DNA from: Alphaproteobacteria bacterium
Lineage (GTDB): Bacteria; Pseudomonadota; Alphaproteobacteria; Rhodobacterales; Rhodobacteraceae
Length of the DNA: 8,500 nucleotides
Direction: 5' to 3'
NCBI GenBank assembly: GCA_024277955.1
Contig: JAJRUE010000004.1
Span: forward strand, 1 to 8,500
Under the pieces are notes generated by a model that did no database searches, was not told the origin of the DNA, and was given only the letters and a program-made list of their open reading frames with translations. The position numbers were made by a program, and so were the translations under genes. Of the stretch, positions 1-7,291 are shown piece by piece; positions within the stretch are counted from its first letter, which is position 1, and each line of letters starts with the position of its first letter.

Positions 1-5
1 CGGCG

Positions 6-118
6 TCATCGGCTGATTTCCTCGATCCGGTAGTTGCGCACCAGCCCTGCCGGGCGCCGAAATCCTTCAAGGATTTCGGGCCGTTTTCCTTGAAAGAAAA
101 CGGTGCCTGCGCCCCCGG

Positions 119-122
<4 letters not shown>
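6..122 (-). CDS. Candidate 38-residue small protein, overlapping the guaA stop
   Basis: Read on the minus strand, an ATG at 122-120 overlaps the guaA TGA (121-119) as ATGA, the usual arrangement for translational coupling. The frame then stays open for 38 codons to a TGA at 8-6. The peptide begins MTGGAGTVFFQGKR and ends GLVRNYRIEEISR; it has no signal peptide, membrane span or motif I recognise. There is no strong Shine-Dalgarno sequence beyond purines in the last guaA codons. The frame runs straight through both hairpins at 57-103, so either the hairpins are coding or the open frame is a chance by-product of them. Chance open frames are common in DNA this GC-rich, so this is a candidate only. 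Confidence 0.22.
57..103. repeat. Two adjacent perfect hairpins downstream of guaA, possible terminator or dispersed palindrome
   Basis: The first palindrome has arms CCGAAATCCTT (57-67) and AAGGATTTCGG (69-79), a perfect 11-bp inverted repeat with one central base. The second has arms CCGTTTTC (81-88) and GAAAACGG (96-103), 8 bp with a 7-base loop. They are separated by a single base and start 15 bases past the guaA stop. There is no clear U-run after either on the minus strand, so they are not textbook intrinsic terminators, although the position suits 3'-end formation or transcript stabilisation. Both centres carry related CCTTCAAGG / CCTTGAAAG cores, suggesting one repeat family. From memory such pairs recur in Rhodobacteraceae intergenic DNA; I could not check this. 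Confidence 0.55.
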
Positions 123-1693
<1,571 letters not shown>

Positions 1694-1864
1694 GGGGGCT
1701 GATTACGCAGCGCCGCCGCCAAGCGCAAGGGCGCCGCGGGGCGGAAGATTGGCCGGGGCGATGTCGTTTTCGGTCGCCAATGGCCGCAAAATCGCACCGG
1801 TGCGCCGGCGTGTTATTGTTAGACAGGGGCCAGGGACGGACGCGAACGGAAAGGATTGAGGCCC
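1694..1864. promoter_or_regulatory. Divergent intergenic region between guaA and the methyltransferase gene
   Basis: This 171-bp stretch must hold the promoters of both divergent genes, but I see no convincing -35/-10 pair on either strand. A perfect 12-bp palindrome, CGCACCGGTGCG, lies at 1793-1804, about 60 bp before the methyltransferase start, followed by a small AT-rich patch (TTATTGTTAG, 1813-1822) that could be part of a -10 region. An operator role for the palindrome is only a guess; short GC palindromes are frequent at this base composition. Confidence 0.3.
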
Positions 1865-3406
1865 ATGGAACAGGCGCGGACCAAGCGGCGCGGGCGCGGC
1901 GGCGGGGCGGCTCGGCGCGCGGAACGCACGGCGGTGCATTTCGAAACCGCCCGCTACATCAGCCGCAACATCCCGGATTTCGAGGTGCTGAACGACGAGG
2001 CGCTGGAGATCATCGAGACCAACGCCGAAACCGTTCTGGCCGAGATCGGGGTGAATTTCACCGACAACCCGGCGGCGCTGGCGCGCTGGCGCGAGGCGGG
2101 CGCCGAGGTCGAGGGCGAACGCGTGCGCCTCCCGCGCGGGCTGGCGCGCAAACTGTGCGAAACCGCGCCGTCGAGCTTTACCCAGTACGCCCGCAACCCC
2201 GAACGCAACGTCGAGATCGGCGGGCGCAACCTGGTGCTGGCCCGGGTCTATGGCCCGCCGTTCGTGCGCGATTCGGCCGGCGGGCGGCGCTATGCGACGA
2301 TGGAGGATTTCCGCAATTTCGTGCGCCTTGGCTACATGTCGAAATGGCTGCACCATTCGGGCGGCACCATCTGCGAACCCACAGACGTGCCGGTCAACAA
2401 GCGCCATCTGGACATGCTGCTGGCCCATATGACGCTGTCCGACAAGCCGTACATGGGTTCGGTCACCGACCCGGAACGCGCCATCGATTCGCTGGAAATG
2501 TCGAAAATCCTGTTCGGCGCCGATTTCGTGGACAGCCACACGGTCATGACCTCGCTCACCAACATCAATTCGCCGCTGACCTTCGATGCCACGATGATGG
2601 GCGCGCTCGAGGTCTATGCCGCCGCCGGGCAGGCCTGCATCGTGTCGCCTTTCATCGTCGGCGGCGCGATGGCGCCGGTAAGCGTGGCGGGCACGCTGAC
2701 CCAGGTGCTGGCCGAGGTGCTGGCCGGCGTCGCCTATGCCCAGCTGGTGCGCCCAGGCGCGCCGGTGATCTTTGGCGCCTTCGTGACCTCGATCGACATG
2801 AATTCGGGGGCGCCGACCTTTGGCACGCCTGAAGCGGCGCAGATCACCTATGGCGCGGGCCAGCTGGCGCGCCGGCTGGGGCTGCCCTACCGGTCGGGCG
2901 GGGGGTTTTGCGCTTCAAAACTGCCCGACGCCCAGGCCGGCTACGAATCGGCCAATTCGCTGAACACGGCACTGCTGGCCGGGGTGAACTTCATGCTGCA
3001 CGCCTGCGGCTGGCTGGAAGGCGGGCTGGTGGCCAGTTTCGAGAAATTCGTGATGGATGCCGACCAGCTTGGCGCGTTGCACCATCTGGCACGCGGCGTG
3101 GACATCAGCGAAAACGGCCAGGCCATGGACGCGATCGCCGAGGTCGGCCCCGGCGGCCACTACCTGGGCTGCGCCCATACCCAGGTCAATTTCAAGGATG
3201 CGTTCTGGCGCTCGGACCTGTTCGACTACAAGCCCTTCGAAACCTGGCAGGAAGAGGGCGCGCGCGACACCCAGGCGCTGGCCGGCGCGCGGGTGGCGCG
3301 GCTGCTGGCCGACTACCGGGCGCCGGCGCTGGATGCGGGCATCGAGGACGCGCTGCGGGCCTATGTGGACCGGCGCAAGGGCGAGATGCCCGACGCCTTT
3401 GGCTGA
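1865..3406 (+). CDS. MttB-family (non-pyrrolysine) methylamine/betaine:corrinoid methyltransferase
   Basis: Member of the trimethylamine methyltransferase (MttB) superfamily, cytosolic TIM-barrel enzymes that move a methyl group from a quaternary or tertiary amine to a corrinoid protein. True methanogen MttB needs pyrrolysine at an in-frame TAG; this frame is unbroken, as in the MtgB-type glycine betaine and related enzymes, so a betaine-like substrate is more likely than trimethylamine. The 513-residue length suits the family. Recognisable blocks are SGGTICEPTDVPVNKRHLDM (about 160-180), NINSPLTFDATMMGALEVYA (about 235-255), a Gly-rich SGGGFCASKLPDAQAGYES (about 345-363) and AGVNFMLHACGWLEGGLVAS (about 373-392). 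The N-terminus is very Arg/Gly rich. I chose ATG 1865 because AAGGA (1851-1855) lies 9 bases upstream; an in-frame TTG at 1856 would add three residues. No corrinoid protein or reactivase gene is present here. The substrate is not determined. Confidence 0.92.
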   Translation: MEQARTKRRGRGGGAARRAERTAVHFETARYISRNIPDFEVLNDEALEIIETNAETVLAEIGVNFTDNPAALARWREAGAEVEGERVRLPRGLARKLCETAPSSFTQYARNPERNVEIGGRNLVLARVYGPPFVRDSAGGRRYATMEDFRNFVRLGYMSKWLHHSGGTICEPTDVPVNKRHLDMLLAHMTLSDKPYMGSVTDPERAIDSLEMSKILFGADFVDSHTVMTSLTNINSPLTFDATMMGALEVYAAAGQACIVSPFIVGGAMAPVSVAGTLTQVLAEVLAGVAYAQLVRPGAPVIFGAFVTSIDMNSGAPTFGTPEAAQITYGAGQLARRLGLPYRSGGGFCASKLPDAQAGYESANSLNTALLAGVNFMLHACGWLEGGLVASFEKFVMDADQLGALHHLARGVDISENGQAMDAIAEVGPGGHYLGCAHTQVNFKDAFWRSDLFDYKPFETWQEEGARDTQALAGARVARLLADYRAPALDAGIEDALRAYVDRRKGEMPDAFG

Positions 3407-3412
3407 GCCCGT

Positions 3413-3706
3413 TCAGGCGCCCTGGCGCGGTCGCGGCAGCAGGCGCGCTTCGGCCATCAGCGCGATCAGCACATCCACGTGGCGCGCCACCGAATAGCCC
3501 GCATCCCCCGCCTGGCGAGTCTCTTCCAGCCGGGCTTCTTCGGCGATCAGGCTGTTGACCGCCTTGATCGGCGACGGCGCGCTGCTGGTCTTCATCACCC
3601 GCTTGAGGTCGCGGTCGCGGTTGTATTCCTCGATCCCGAATCGGGCGGCGCGGATCAGCAGGCGCGGGCGGTGGATGTTGGCAAGAATTTGCATGATGTC
3701 GGTCAT
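3413..3706 (-). CDS. DUF6477-family small protein
   Basis: A 97-residue protein of unknown function that I recognise as the DUF6477 type found in Rhodobacterales. The diagnostic part is near the N-terminus: MTDIMQILANIHRPRLLIRA, then ARFGIEEYNRDRDLKRVM; a second helical, Glu/Ala-rich half follows (EEARLEETRQAGDAGYSV, then ARHVDVLIALMAEARLLPRP). It has no signal peptide or membrane span and is probably cytosolic and mostly helical. The frame is open further up to an ATG at 3799, but family alignment as I remember it favours ATG 3706, preceded by GGGGA eight bases upstream; ATG 3721 is also possible (GGGAG upstream). It converges with the methyltransferase gene (6 bp between stops) and diverges from the DUF6456 gene, with which it may share control. 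No function can be claimed. Confidence 0.8.
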   Translation of the reverse strand: MTDIMQILANIHRPRLLIRAARFGIEEYNRDRDLKRVMKTSSAPSPIKAVNSLIAEEARLEETRQAGDAGYSVARHVDVLIALMAEARLLPRPRQGA

Positions 3707-3841
3707 GACGGTGATCCCCATTTGGTGAGGCTCCCAGTCTGACCCGGTGCCGGGCGGTGTTGCGCGGATCGCCGATCGGGCGCGCGCTGCTTTTGGCAAC
3801 TATTCACGAATTGGAAACAATAATCTGATTTCGAGGTCATT

Positions 3842-3858
3842 TTAACGATCTGGTAACC
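3842..3858 (+). promoter_or_regulatory. CtrA-like binding site
   Basis: The sequence reads TTAA (3842-3845), seven bases, then GTAACC (3853-3858). The known consensus of the alphaproteobacterial cell-cycle and motility regulator CtrA is TTAA-N7-TTAAC, so all but one specified position match. It lies in the AT-rich core between the divergent DUF6477 and DUF6456 genes, about 120 bp before the chosen DUF6456 start. Whether CtrA binds here is an inference. Confidence 0.4.
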
Positions 3859-3862
3859 AATG

Positions 3863-3875
3863 CAACCTTAGGTTG
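3863..3875. promoter_or_regulatory. Perfect inverted repeat CAACCT-T-AGGTTG, possible operator
   Basis: Two 6-base arms, CAACCT (3863-3868) and AGGTTG (3870-3875), flank a single T. The repeat starts four bases after the CtrA-like site and about 100 bp before the DUF6456 start. The short, nearly spacerless symmetry suits a dimeric DNA-binding protein better than an RNA hairpin. The adjacent DUF6456 protein carries a helix-turn-helix and could be the ligand, which is speculation. Confidence 0.35.
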
Positions 3876-3977
3876 TAGGCTGAGGGTGTGGCTTGCGACG
3901 ACCGGACCAGGCGCCGGGTCGCGCGGGTTGCCAAAGGCGCGCAAAGGGCCGGAAAAAACCAAGCGGGGGATGATGCC

Positions 3978-5138
3978 GTGAACCAGATAGCCAGCAAGAA
4001 CCAAGTAGAGAATCTGCCCGGCTGGGTGCCGGACGCGGCGCGAACCTACATTTCACACACCCGCACCGGGTGTTCGATTCGCAAGCTCGCGCAGGGCCAC
4101 GGCTGCCATGCCTCGACGGTTCTGCGTCAGGTCCGCCGGATCGAATCGCGCCGCGACGACCCTTTGGTGGACGAAGCCCTGAGCGGCCTCGAAGCCCTGG
4201 TTCCGGGCCGTGCCGCCGGGGCCGGGGCGGAAAATCAACCTTTTGAAAACAAACACTTTGAGGGCGAAAAGCGGATGAGTGAGCAGCAGCAGCACAAGAC
4301 CAGAACCCAGGCTCCGGACGAAGAAACGCTTGAACGCGAAGGGCGCCGCATTCTGCGCCGGCTGTGCGAGCCGGGCGCCTGTCTGGCGGTGGCGCGCGAC
4401 ATGGAAAAGGCGGTGGTGGTGCGCGAAGGCGCCGACGGGCGGGCGACGCGCACCGCGGTAGTCGACCGACCGGTGGCCCAGGCGATGGCGCTCAAGGACT
4501 GGATCGCCTGCGACAAGCCGGGGCGGATTTCGCGCTATGCGATCACCGGGGCCGGGCGCGCCGCGCTCAAGCGGCTGCTGGCCGACAGCGAAGCGGCGCG
4601 CGCGGGCTTTGCCGAAGCGCCGGCGCGGTTCGCCGACCAGCACGGCATGTTCGGCGAACGCGAGATCGCCCAGCCCGGCGGCCAGCATCCGCGCCGGGTG
4701 CGCTACAACTTCGCCGAAAGCCCGGTGGCGGCGATGGCGCGGCGCAAGGACAAGACCGGCAAGCCGTTCCTGTCGCCCGATCTGGTGGCCGCCGCCGAAC
4801 GTCTGCGCGAAGACTTCGAACTGGCGCAGATGGGGCCGCGTGTGGCGCAGAACTGGGACCGGTTCCTGACCGGCGGCGAGCGCGGCGGTTTCGCCGGCGA
4901 CAGCGGCATCGGCGACGGGCCGAGCGGCGCGCGCGACCGGGTGAACCGGGCGCTGGCGGAACTGGGGCCGGGGCTGGGCGACGTTGCGCTGCGGGTGTGC
5001 TGCTTTCTCGAAGGGCTGGAAGCGGCGGAAAAGCGCATGGGCTGGTCGGCGCGTTCGGGCAAGGTGGTGCTGCGCATCGCGCTGCAGCGGCTCAAGCGGC
5101 ATTACGACGGGCTCGGCTCGAGCGGGCTGATCGGCTGA
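3978..5138 (+). CDS. Helix-turn-helix protein with C-terminal DUF6456 domain
   Basis: A putative DNA-binding regulator of unknown target, 386 residues from the chosen start. An N-terminal helix-turn-helix (about 24-50) reads GCSIRKLAQGHGCHASTVLR with VRRIESRRDDP after it. A flexible, lower-GC linker (about 75-100) follows, then a winged-helix-like stretch containing GRISRYAITGAGRAALKRLL (about 178-197), and the C-terminal DUF6456 domain (about 280-380) with GPRVAQNWDRF, ARDRVNRALAELGPGLGDVA, CCFLEGLEAAEKRMGWSAR and GKVVLRIALQRLKRHYDGLG. GTG 3978 is preferred because GGGGGA precedes it by about 7 bases and the family signature NLPGWVPDAAR then sits near the N-terminus; the open frame extends to GTG 3888. 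It diverges from the DUF6477 gene. Family recognition is from memory; targets and function are unknown. Confidence 0.82.
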   Translation: MNQIASKNQVENLPGWVPDAARTYISHTRTGCSIRKLAQGHGCHASTVLRQVRRIESRRDDPLVDEALSGLEALVPGRAAGAGAENQPFENKHFEGEKRMSEQQQHKTRTQAPDEETLEREGRRILRRLCEPGACLAVARDMEKAVVVREGADGRATRTAVVDRPVAQAMALKDWIACDKPGRISRYAITGAGRAALKRLLADSEAARAGFAEAPARFADQHGMFGEREIAQPGGQHPRRVRYNFAESPVAAMARRKDKTGKPFLSPDLVAAAERLREDFELAQMGPRVAQNWDRFLTGGERGGFAGDSGIGDGPSGARDRVNRALAELGPGLGDVALRVCCFLEGLEAAEKRMGWSARSGKVVLRIALQRLKRHYDGLGSSGLIG

Positions 5139-5170
5139 CCGGCCGGCCCCGCGGCGGGGCGCCCGGCCGG
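5139..5170 (+). terminator. GC-rich nested hairpin after the DUF6456 gene
   Basis: Immediately after the TGA (5136-5138), outer arms CCGGCCG (5139-5145) and CGGCCGG (5164-5170) enclose an inner stem GCCCC (5146-5150) / GGGGC (5156-5160). The structure would be very stable, but only a GTTTGG follows shortly after rather than a U-run, so it may be a weak or Rho-assisted terminator. It would isolate lipA transcription from the upstream gene. Confidence 0.42.
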
Positions 5171-5244
5171 GCCCGTTTGGCCGGATTCGCCGCGCCGGCG
5201 CAGGCCATGCGCGCGGGGCAATCCGGGTTTGCGCAGCCTTGGGT

Positions 5245-5273
5245 TTGCCAAGGCCGGGCGAAGCGCCTATCAC
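5245..5273 (+). promoter_or_regulatory. Putative sigma-70-type promoter of lipA
   Basis: TTGCCA (5245-5250) and TATCAC (5268-5273) are separated by exactly 17 bases; they match 5/6 and 4/6 positions of the -35 and -10 consensus. Initiation would be expected near 5280, leaving a leader of roughly 20 bases before the TTG start. A hairpin-capable dyad, GCCTTGG (5236-5242) / CCAAGGC (5248-5254) with a GTTTG spacer, overlaps the -35 element and could act as an operator. Confidence 0.45.
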
Positions 5274-5302
5274 GGGGCAAAGCCCAGCCAGAGGACAGAC
5301 CG

Positions 5303-6253
5303 TTGCGCGATCTTTCGGACCCCAGCCAGCGCCACCCGGAAAAGGCGCACCGCGCCGACAACGCCCAGCCGCGCAAGCCGGCGTGGATCCGGGTCAAGGC
5401 CCCGACCTCGGCCGGCTACAAGGCCACCCGAGACATCCTCAGAACCAACCGCCTGTCCACGGTCTGCGAAGAGGCAAGCTGCCCGAACGTCGGTGAATGC
5501 TGGGGCCGCGGCCACGCCACCATGATGATCATGGGCGAGATCTGCACCCGCGGCTGTTCGTTCTGCAACATCGCCACCGGCAAGCCGGACGCGCTCGATG
5601 CCTTCGAACCGGGGCGGGTGGCCGACGCCGTGGCCCGGCTCGGGCTGACACATGTGGTCATCACCTCGGTCGACCGCGACGACCTGGCCGACGGCGGCGC
5701 CGAACATTTCGCCCAGACCATCCGGGCGATCCGCCACAAGGCGCCGGACACCACCATCGAGATCCTCACGCCGGATTTCCTCAAATGCGACGACAGCGCC
5801 CTGGAATGCGTGGTCGCGGCGCGCCCGGACGTGTTCAACCACAACCTCGAAACCGTCCCCGGCCTCTATCCCCAGGTGCGCCCCGGCGCGCGCTATTTCC
5901 ACTCGTTGCGGCTGCTGCAGCGGGTCAAGGAACTGGACCCGGCGATGTTCACCAAGTCGGGCATCATGGTGGGGCTTGGCGAAGACCGCCAGGCGGTGCT
6001 GCAGGTGATGGACGACATGCGGGCGGCGGATGTGGATTTCCTGACCATCGGCCAGTATCTGCAACCGACCCCCAAGCACCACGCGGTCGCCCGTTTCGTG
6101 CCACCCGAGGAATTCAAGTCCTACGAAAAGGCCGCCTGGGGCAAGGGCTTTCTGATGGTCTCGGCGACGCCGCTGACGCGTTCATCCTACCATGCGGGCG
6201 ACGATTTCGAACGCCTGCGCGCCAGCCGCGCCGCGAAACTCGCCCGGGGCTGA
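5303..6253 (+). CDS. lipA: Lipoyl synthase (radical SAM)
   Basis: Inserts two sulfurs into protein-bound octanoyl groups to make the lipoyl cofactor of pyruvate and 2-oxoglutarate dehydrogenases and the glycine cleavage H protein; cytosolic. At 316 residues it is the normal LipA length. All expected motifs are present: the auxiliary cluster cysteines Cys55, Cys60, Cys66 (CEEASCPNVGEC), the radical SAM cysteines Cys81, Cys85, Cys88 (CTRGCSFC), and the C-terminal RSSYHAG (about 293-299) whose serine ligates the auxiliary [4Fe-4S] cluster. The start is TTG at 5303: GAGGA (5291-5295) lies seven bases upstream, and it gives the family-typical N-terminus MRDL...QRHPEKAHR...N. The frame is open far upstream through the DUF6456 gene, but that is an out-of-frame overlap and not a fusion. 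lipB is not in the window. Confidence 0.97.
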   Translation: MRDLSDPSQRHPEKAHRADNAQPRKPAWIRVKAPTSAGYKATRDILRTNRLSTVCEEASCPNVGECWGRGHATMMIMGEICTRGCSFCNIATGKPDALDAFEPGRVADAVARLGLTHVVITSVDRDDLADGGAEHFAQTIRAIRHKAPDTTIEILTPDFLKCDDSALECVVAARPDVFNHNLETVPGLYPQVRPGARYFHSLRLLQRVKELDPAMFTKSGIMVGLGEDRQAVLQVMDDMRAADVDFLTIGQYLQPTPKHHAVARFVPPEEFKSYEKAAWGKGFLMVSATPLTRSSYHAGDDFERLRASRAAKLARG

Positions 6254-6283
6254 CCGCCCGCCTTTTCCGCCGCCCAGCCCCGG

Positions 6284-6352
6284 CTTTCTTCTGTCCGAAA
6301 ATATCCTCGGGGGGTGAATTCGCGCCAGCGAAGAGGGGGCCGAAAGCCCCCT
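6284..6352. repeat. Intergenic repeat-like element with two hairpins, between convergent lipA and the cytochrome gene
   Basis: The element begins CTTTCTTCTGTCCG, continues AAAATATCCTCGGGGGG, and then holds two hairpins: TTCGC (6319-6323) / GCGAA (6328-6332), and AGGGGGC (6334-6340) / GCCCCCT (6346-6352) with a CGAAA loop. From memory, the CTGTCCGAAAATATCCTCGG core followed by a G/C-stem hairpin recurs between genes in Rhodobacteraceae. The second hairpin may serve as a terminator for either convergent gene, but neither strand has a following U-run. Only one copy is in the window, so repetition cannot be shown here. Confidence 0.5.
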
Positions 6353-6355
6353 GAA

Positions 6356-6369
6356 GCCGCCTTCGCGGC
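6356..6369. terminator. Small hairpin GCCGC-CTTC-GCGGC in the convergent junction
   Basis: Five-base arms GCCGC (6356-6360) and GCGGC (6365-6369) enclose a CTTC tetraloop; read on the minus strand the loop is GAAG. It sits 7 bases past the diheme cytochrome stop and next to the larger hairpins on each side, so it may help 3'-end formation. There is no U-run. Evidence is structural only. Confidence 0.28.
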
Positions 6370-6370
6370 C

Positions 6371-6390
6371 CGCCGGTCACTTGACCGGCG
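6371..6390. repeat. 9-bp perfect palindrome spanning the cytochrome stop codon
   Basis: Arms CGCCGGTCA (6371-6379) and TGACCGGCG (6382-6390) are separated by two bases. The TGA stop of the diheme cytochrome (6379-6377 on the minus strand) forms part of one arm, so any hairpin would include the last coding codons. It begins a row of closely spaced hairpins running to 6319. Confidence 0.5.
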
Positions 6391-7270
6391 GCACCGCCCG
6401 CAGATAGGCGATGATCGCGCGCAGATCCTCTTCGGGCAGCAGCGCGAGGTTCTCGACCACCTCGGCCATCGCGCCCCCGACGGTGTCGTAATCGGGTGTG
6501 AAGCCGGTGGTGAAATAGCCCAGCAGATCGTCATCGCTCCAGCTCAGCCGGGCCGGGGTGATGTTGGGGATGCGCCCCGCGCCGACCGGGTTCGCCGCGC
6601 CCCCCAGCCAGCGCGTCAGATCGAGATTGCCCAGCGCGCCGCGCGGCGTGTGGCATTCGCCGCAATGGCCAAGCGCTTCCACCAGGTAGCGGCCGCGTTC
6701 GGCGCGCGCATCCGGCAGATCGCGCACCACCCAGTCGGCGCGCAGGAACAGAGCTTTCCACAGCCCCAGGCCCGCGCGCATGTTGAACGGAAAGGCCACG
6801 TCATGGGCGCGGCTGGGGGTCGGGTCGCCGGGGAGCGTGGCCAGATACGCCCGCAGCGCCACGATATCGGCCGGATCGGCCAGCCGGTAGCTGGTATAGG
6901 GAAAGGCCGGGTAGTAATGCGCGCCCTCGGGCGATGTGCCGCGCAAAAGGGCGTTGGCCAGGTCGTCGGCGCTCCAGCCGCCGATGCCCGCATCCGCATC
7001 GTTCGAGATGTTCGGGGCGTAAAACGTGCCGAACGGCGATTTGAAGCCGCGCCCGCCCGCCAGCACCAGCCGGGTGGCGCGGGTGGCGTCGGGGGCGGTG
7101 TGACAGGACGCGCAGCCGCCGGCAAGAAACACCTGCCGGCCGCGCGCCGGGTCGGACTCGAACCCGTCCAGCGCACCCGGCGGCAGCCGCCTGGGCGCGG
7201 TGGCGGCAAGCACCGTCACCGCCGCCAGACCAAGCGCCCCGACAAGCCCCAGCAGGAAACGCCAGTTCAT
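6377..7270 (-). CDS. Diheme c-type cytochrome, periplasmic or membrane-anchored
   Basis: A 297-residue electron carrier with two covalent heme sites, CASCH at 53-57 and CGECH at 203-207, in two class I cytochrome c domains. An N-terminal hydrophobic stretch (about 5-25, LLGLVGALGLAAVTVLAATA) is a signal peptide or uncleaved anchor, placing both hemes in the periplasm. The pattern GTFYAPNIS...GIGGWSADDL...YYPAFPYTSY, repeated in the second domain as GRIPNITPARLSWSDDDLLGYF, resembles cytochrome subunits of membrane-bound alcohol/gluconate-type dehydrogenases, although those usually have three hemes. The first domain has PAFPY where a PAMPY-type methionine would be the axial ligand in the alcohol dehydrogenase subunits. 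Translation starts 21 bases after the stop of the class II cytochrome gene, so the two are probably one operon. No dehydrogenase is adjacent; the electron donor is unknown. Its ribosome binding site is weak. Confidence 0.93.
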   Translation of the reverse strand: MNWRFLLGLVGALGLAAVTVLAATAPRRLPPGALDGFESDPARGRQVFLAGGCASCHTAPDATRATRLVLAGGRGFKSPFGTFYAPNISNDADAGIGGWSADDLANALLRGTSPEGAHYYPAFPYTSYRLADPADIVALRAYLATLPGDPTPSRAHDVAFPFNMRAGLGLWKALFLRADWVVRDLPDARAERGRYLVEALGHCGECHTPRGALGNLDLTRWLGGAANPVGAGRIPNITPARLSWSDDDLLGYFTTGFTPDYDTVGGAMAEVVENLALLPEEDLRAIIAYLRAVPPVK

Positions 7271-7291
7271 GGCGCGCGTGCCCGCACCGGC

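Larger units (their letters stand above)
3707..3977. promoter_or_regulatory. AT-rich divergent control region for the DUF6477 and DUF6456 genes
   Basis: This 271-bp intergenic region contains a clear AT-rich core (about 3791-3877) within otherwise GC-rich DNA, as expected of a promoter region serving both directions. I could not fix a convincing -35/-10 pair; on the minus strand TTGCAT and TAAAAT are 15 bases apart, which is short. Two more specific elements inside it, a CtrA-like site and an inverted repeat, are listed separately. The DUF6456 frame is open without stop back to a GTG at 3888, so part of this region could be coding if that start were used. Confidence 0.55.

Noticed and set aside
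1793..1804. Palindrome CGCACCGGTGCG as a definite operator
   Set aside because: Real as sequence, but short GC palindromes are expected by chance here and no promoter can be anchored to it; kept only as a note in the intergenic region.
1865..3406. Possible pyrrolysine (TAG) codon in the MttB homolog
   Set aside because: The frame runs without any internal stop to its TGA and aligns over the full family length, so no amber readthrough is involved.
4053..5273. 406-codon open frame antisense to the DUF6456 gene
   Set aside because: Low-complexity Arg/Ala/Pro translation with no motif; explained by the GC-rich codon bias of the sense gene.
4364..5302. N-terminal extension of LipA open back into the DUF6456 gene, suggesting a fusion
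   Set aside because: The extension is out of frame with the DUF6456 protein, is Arg/Gly/Ala low complexity, and a good ribosome binding site plus family-typical N-terminus fix the start at 5303.
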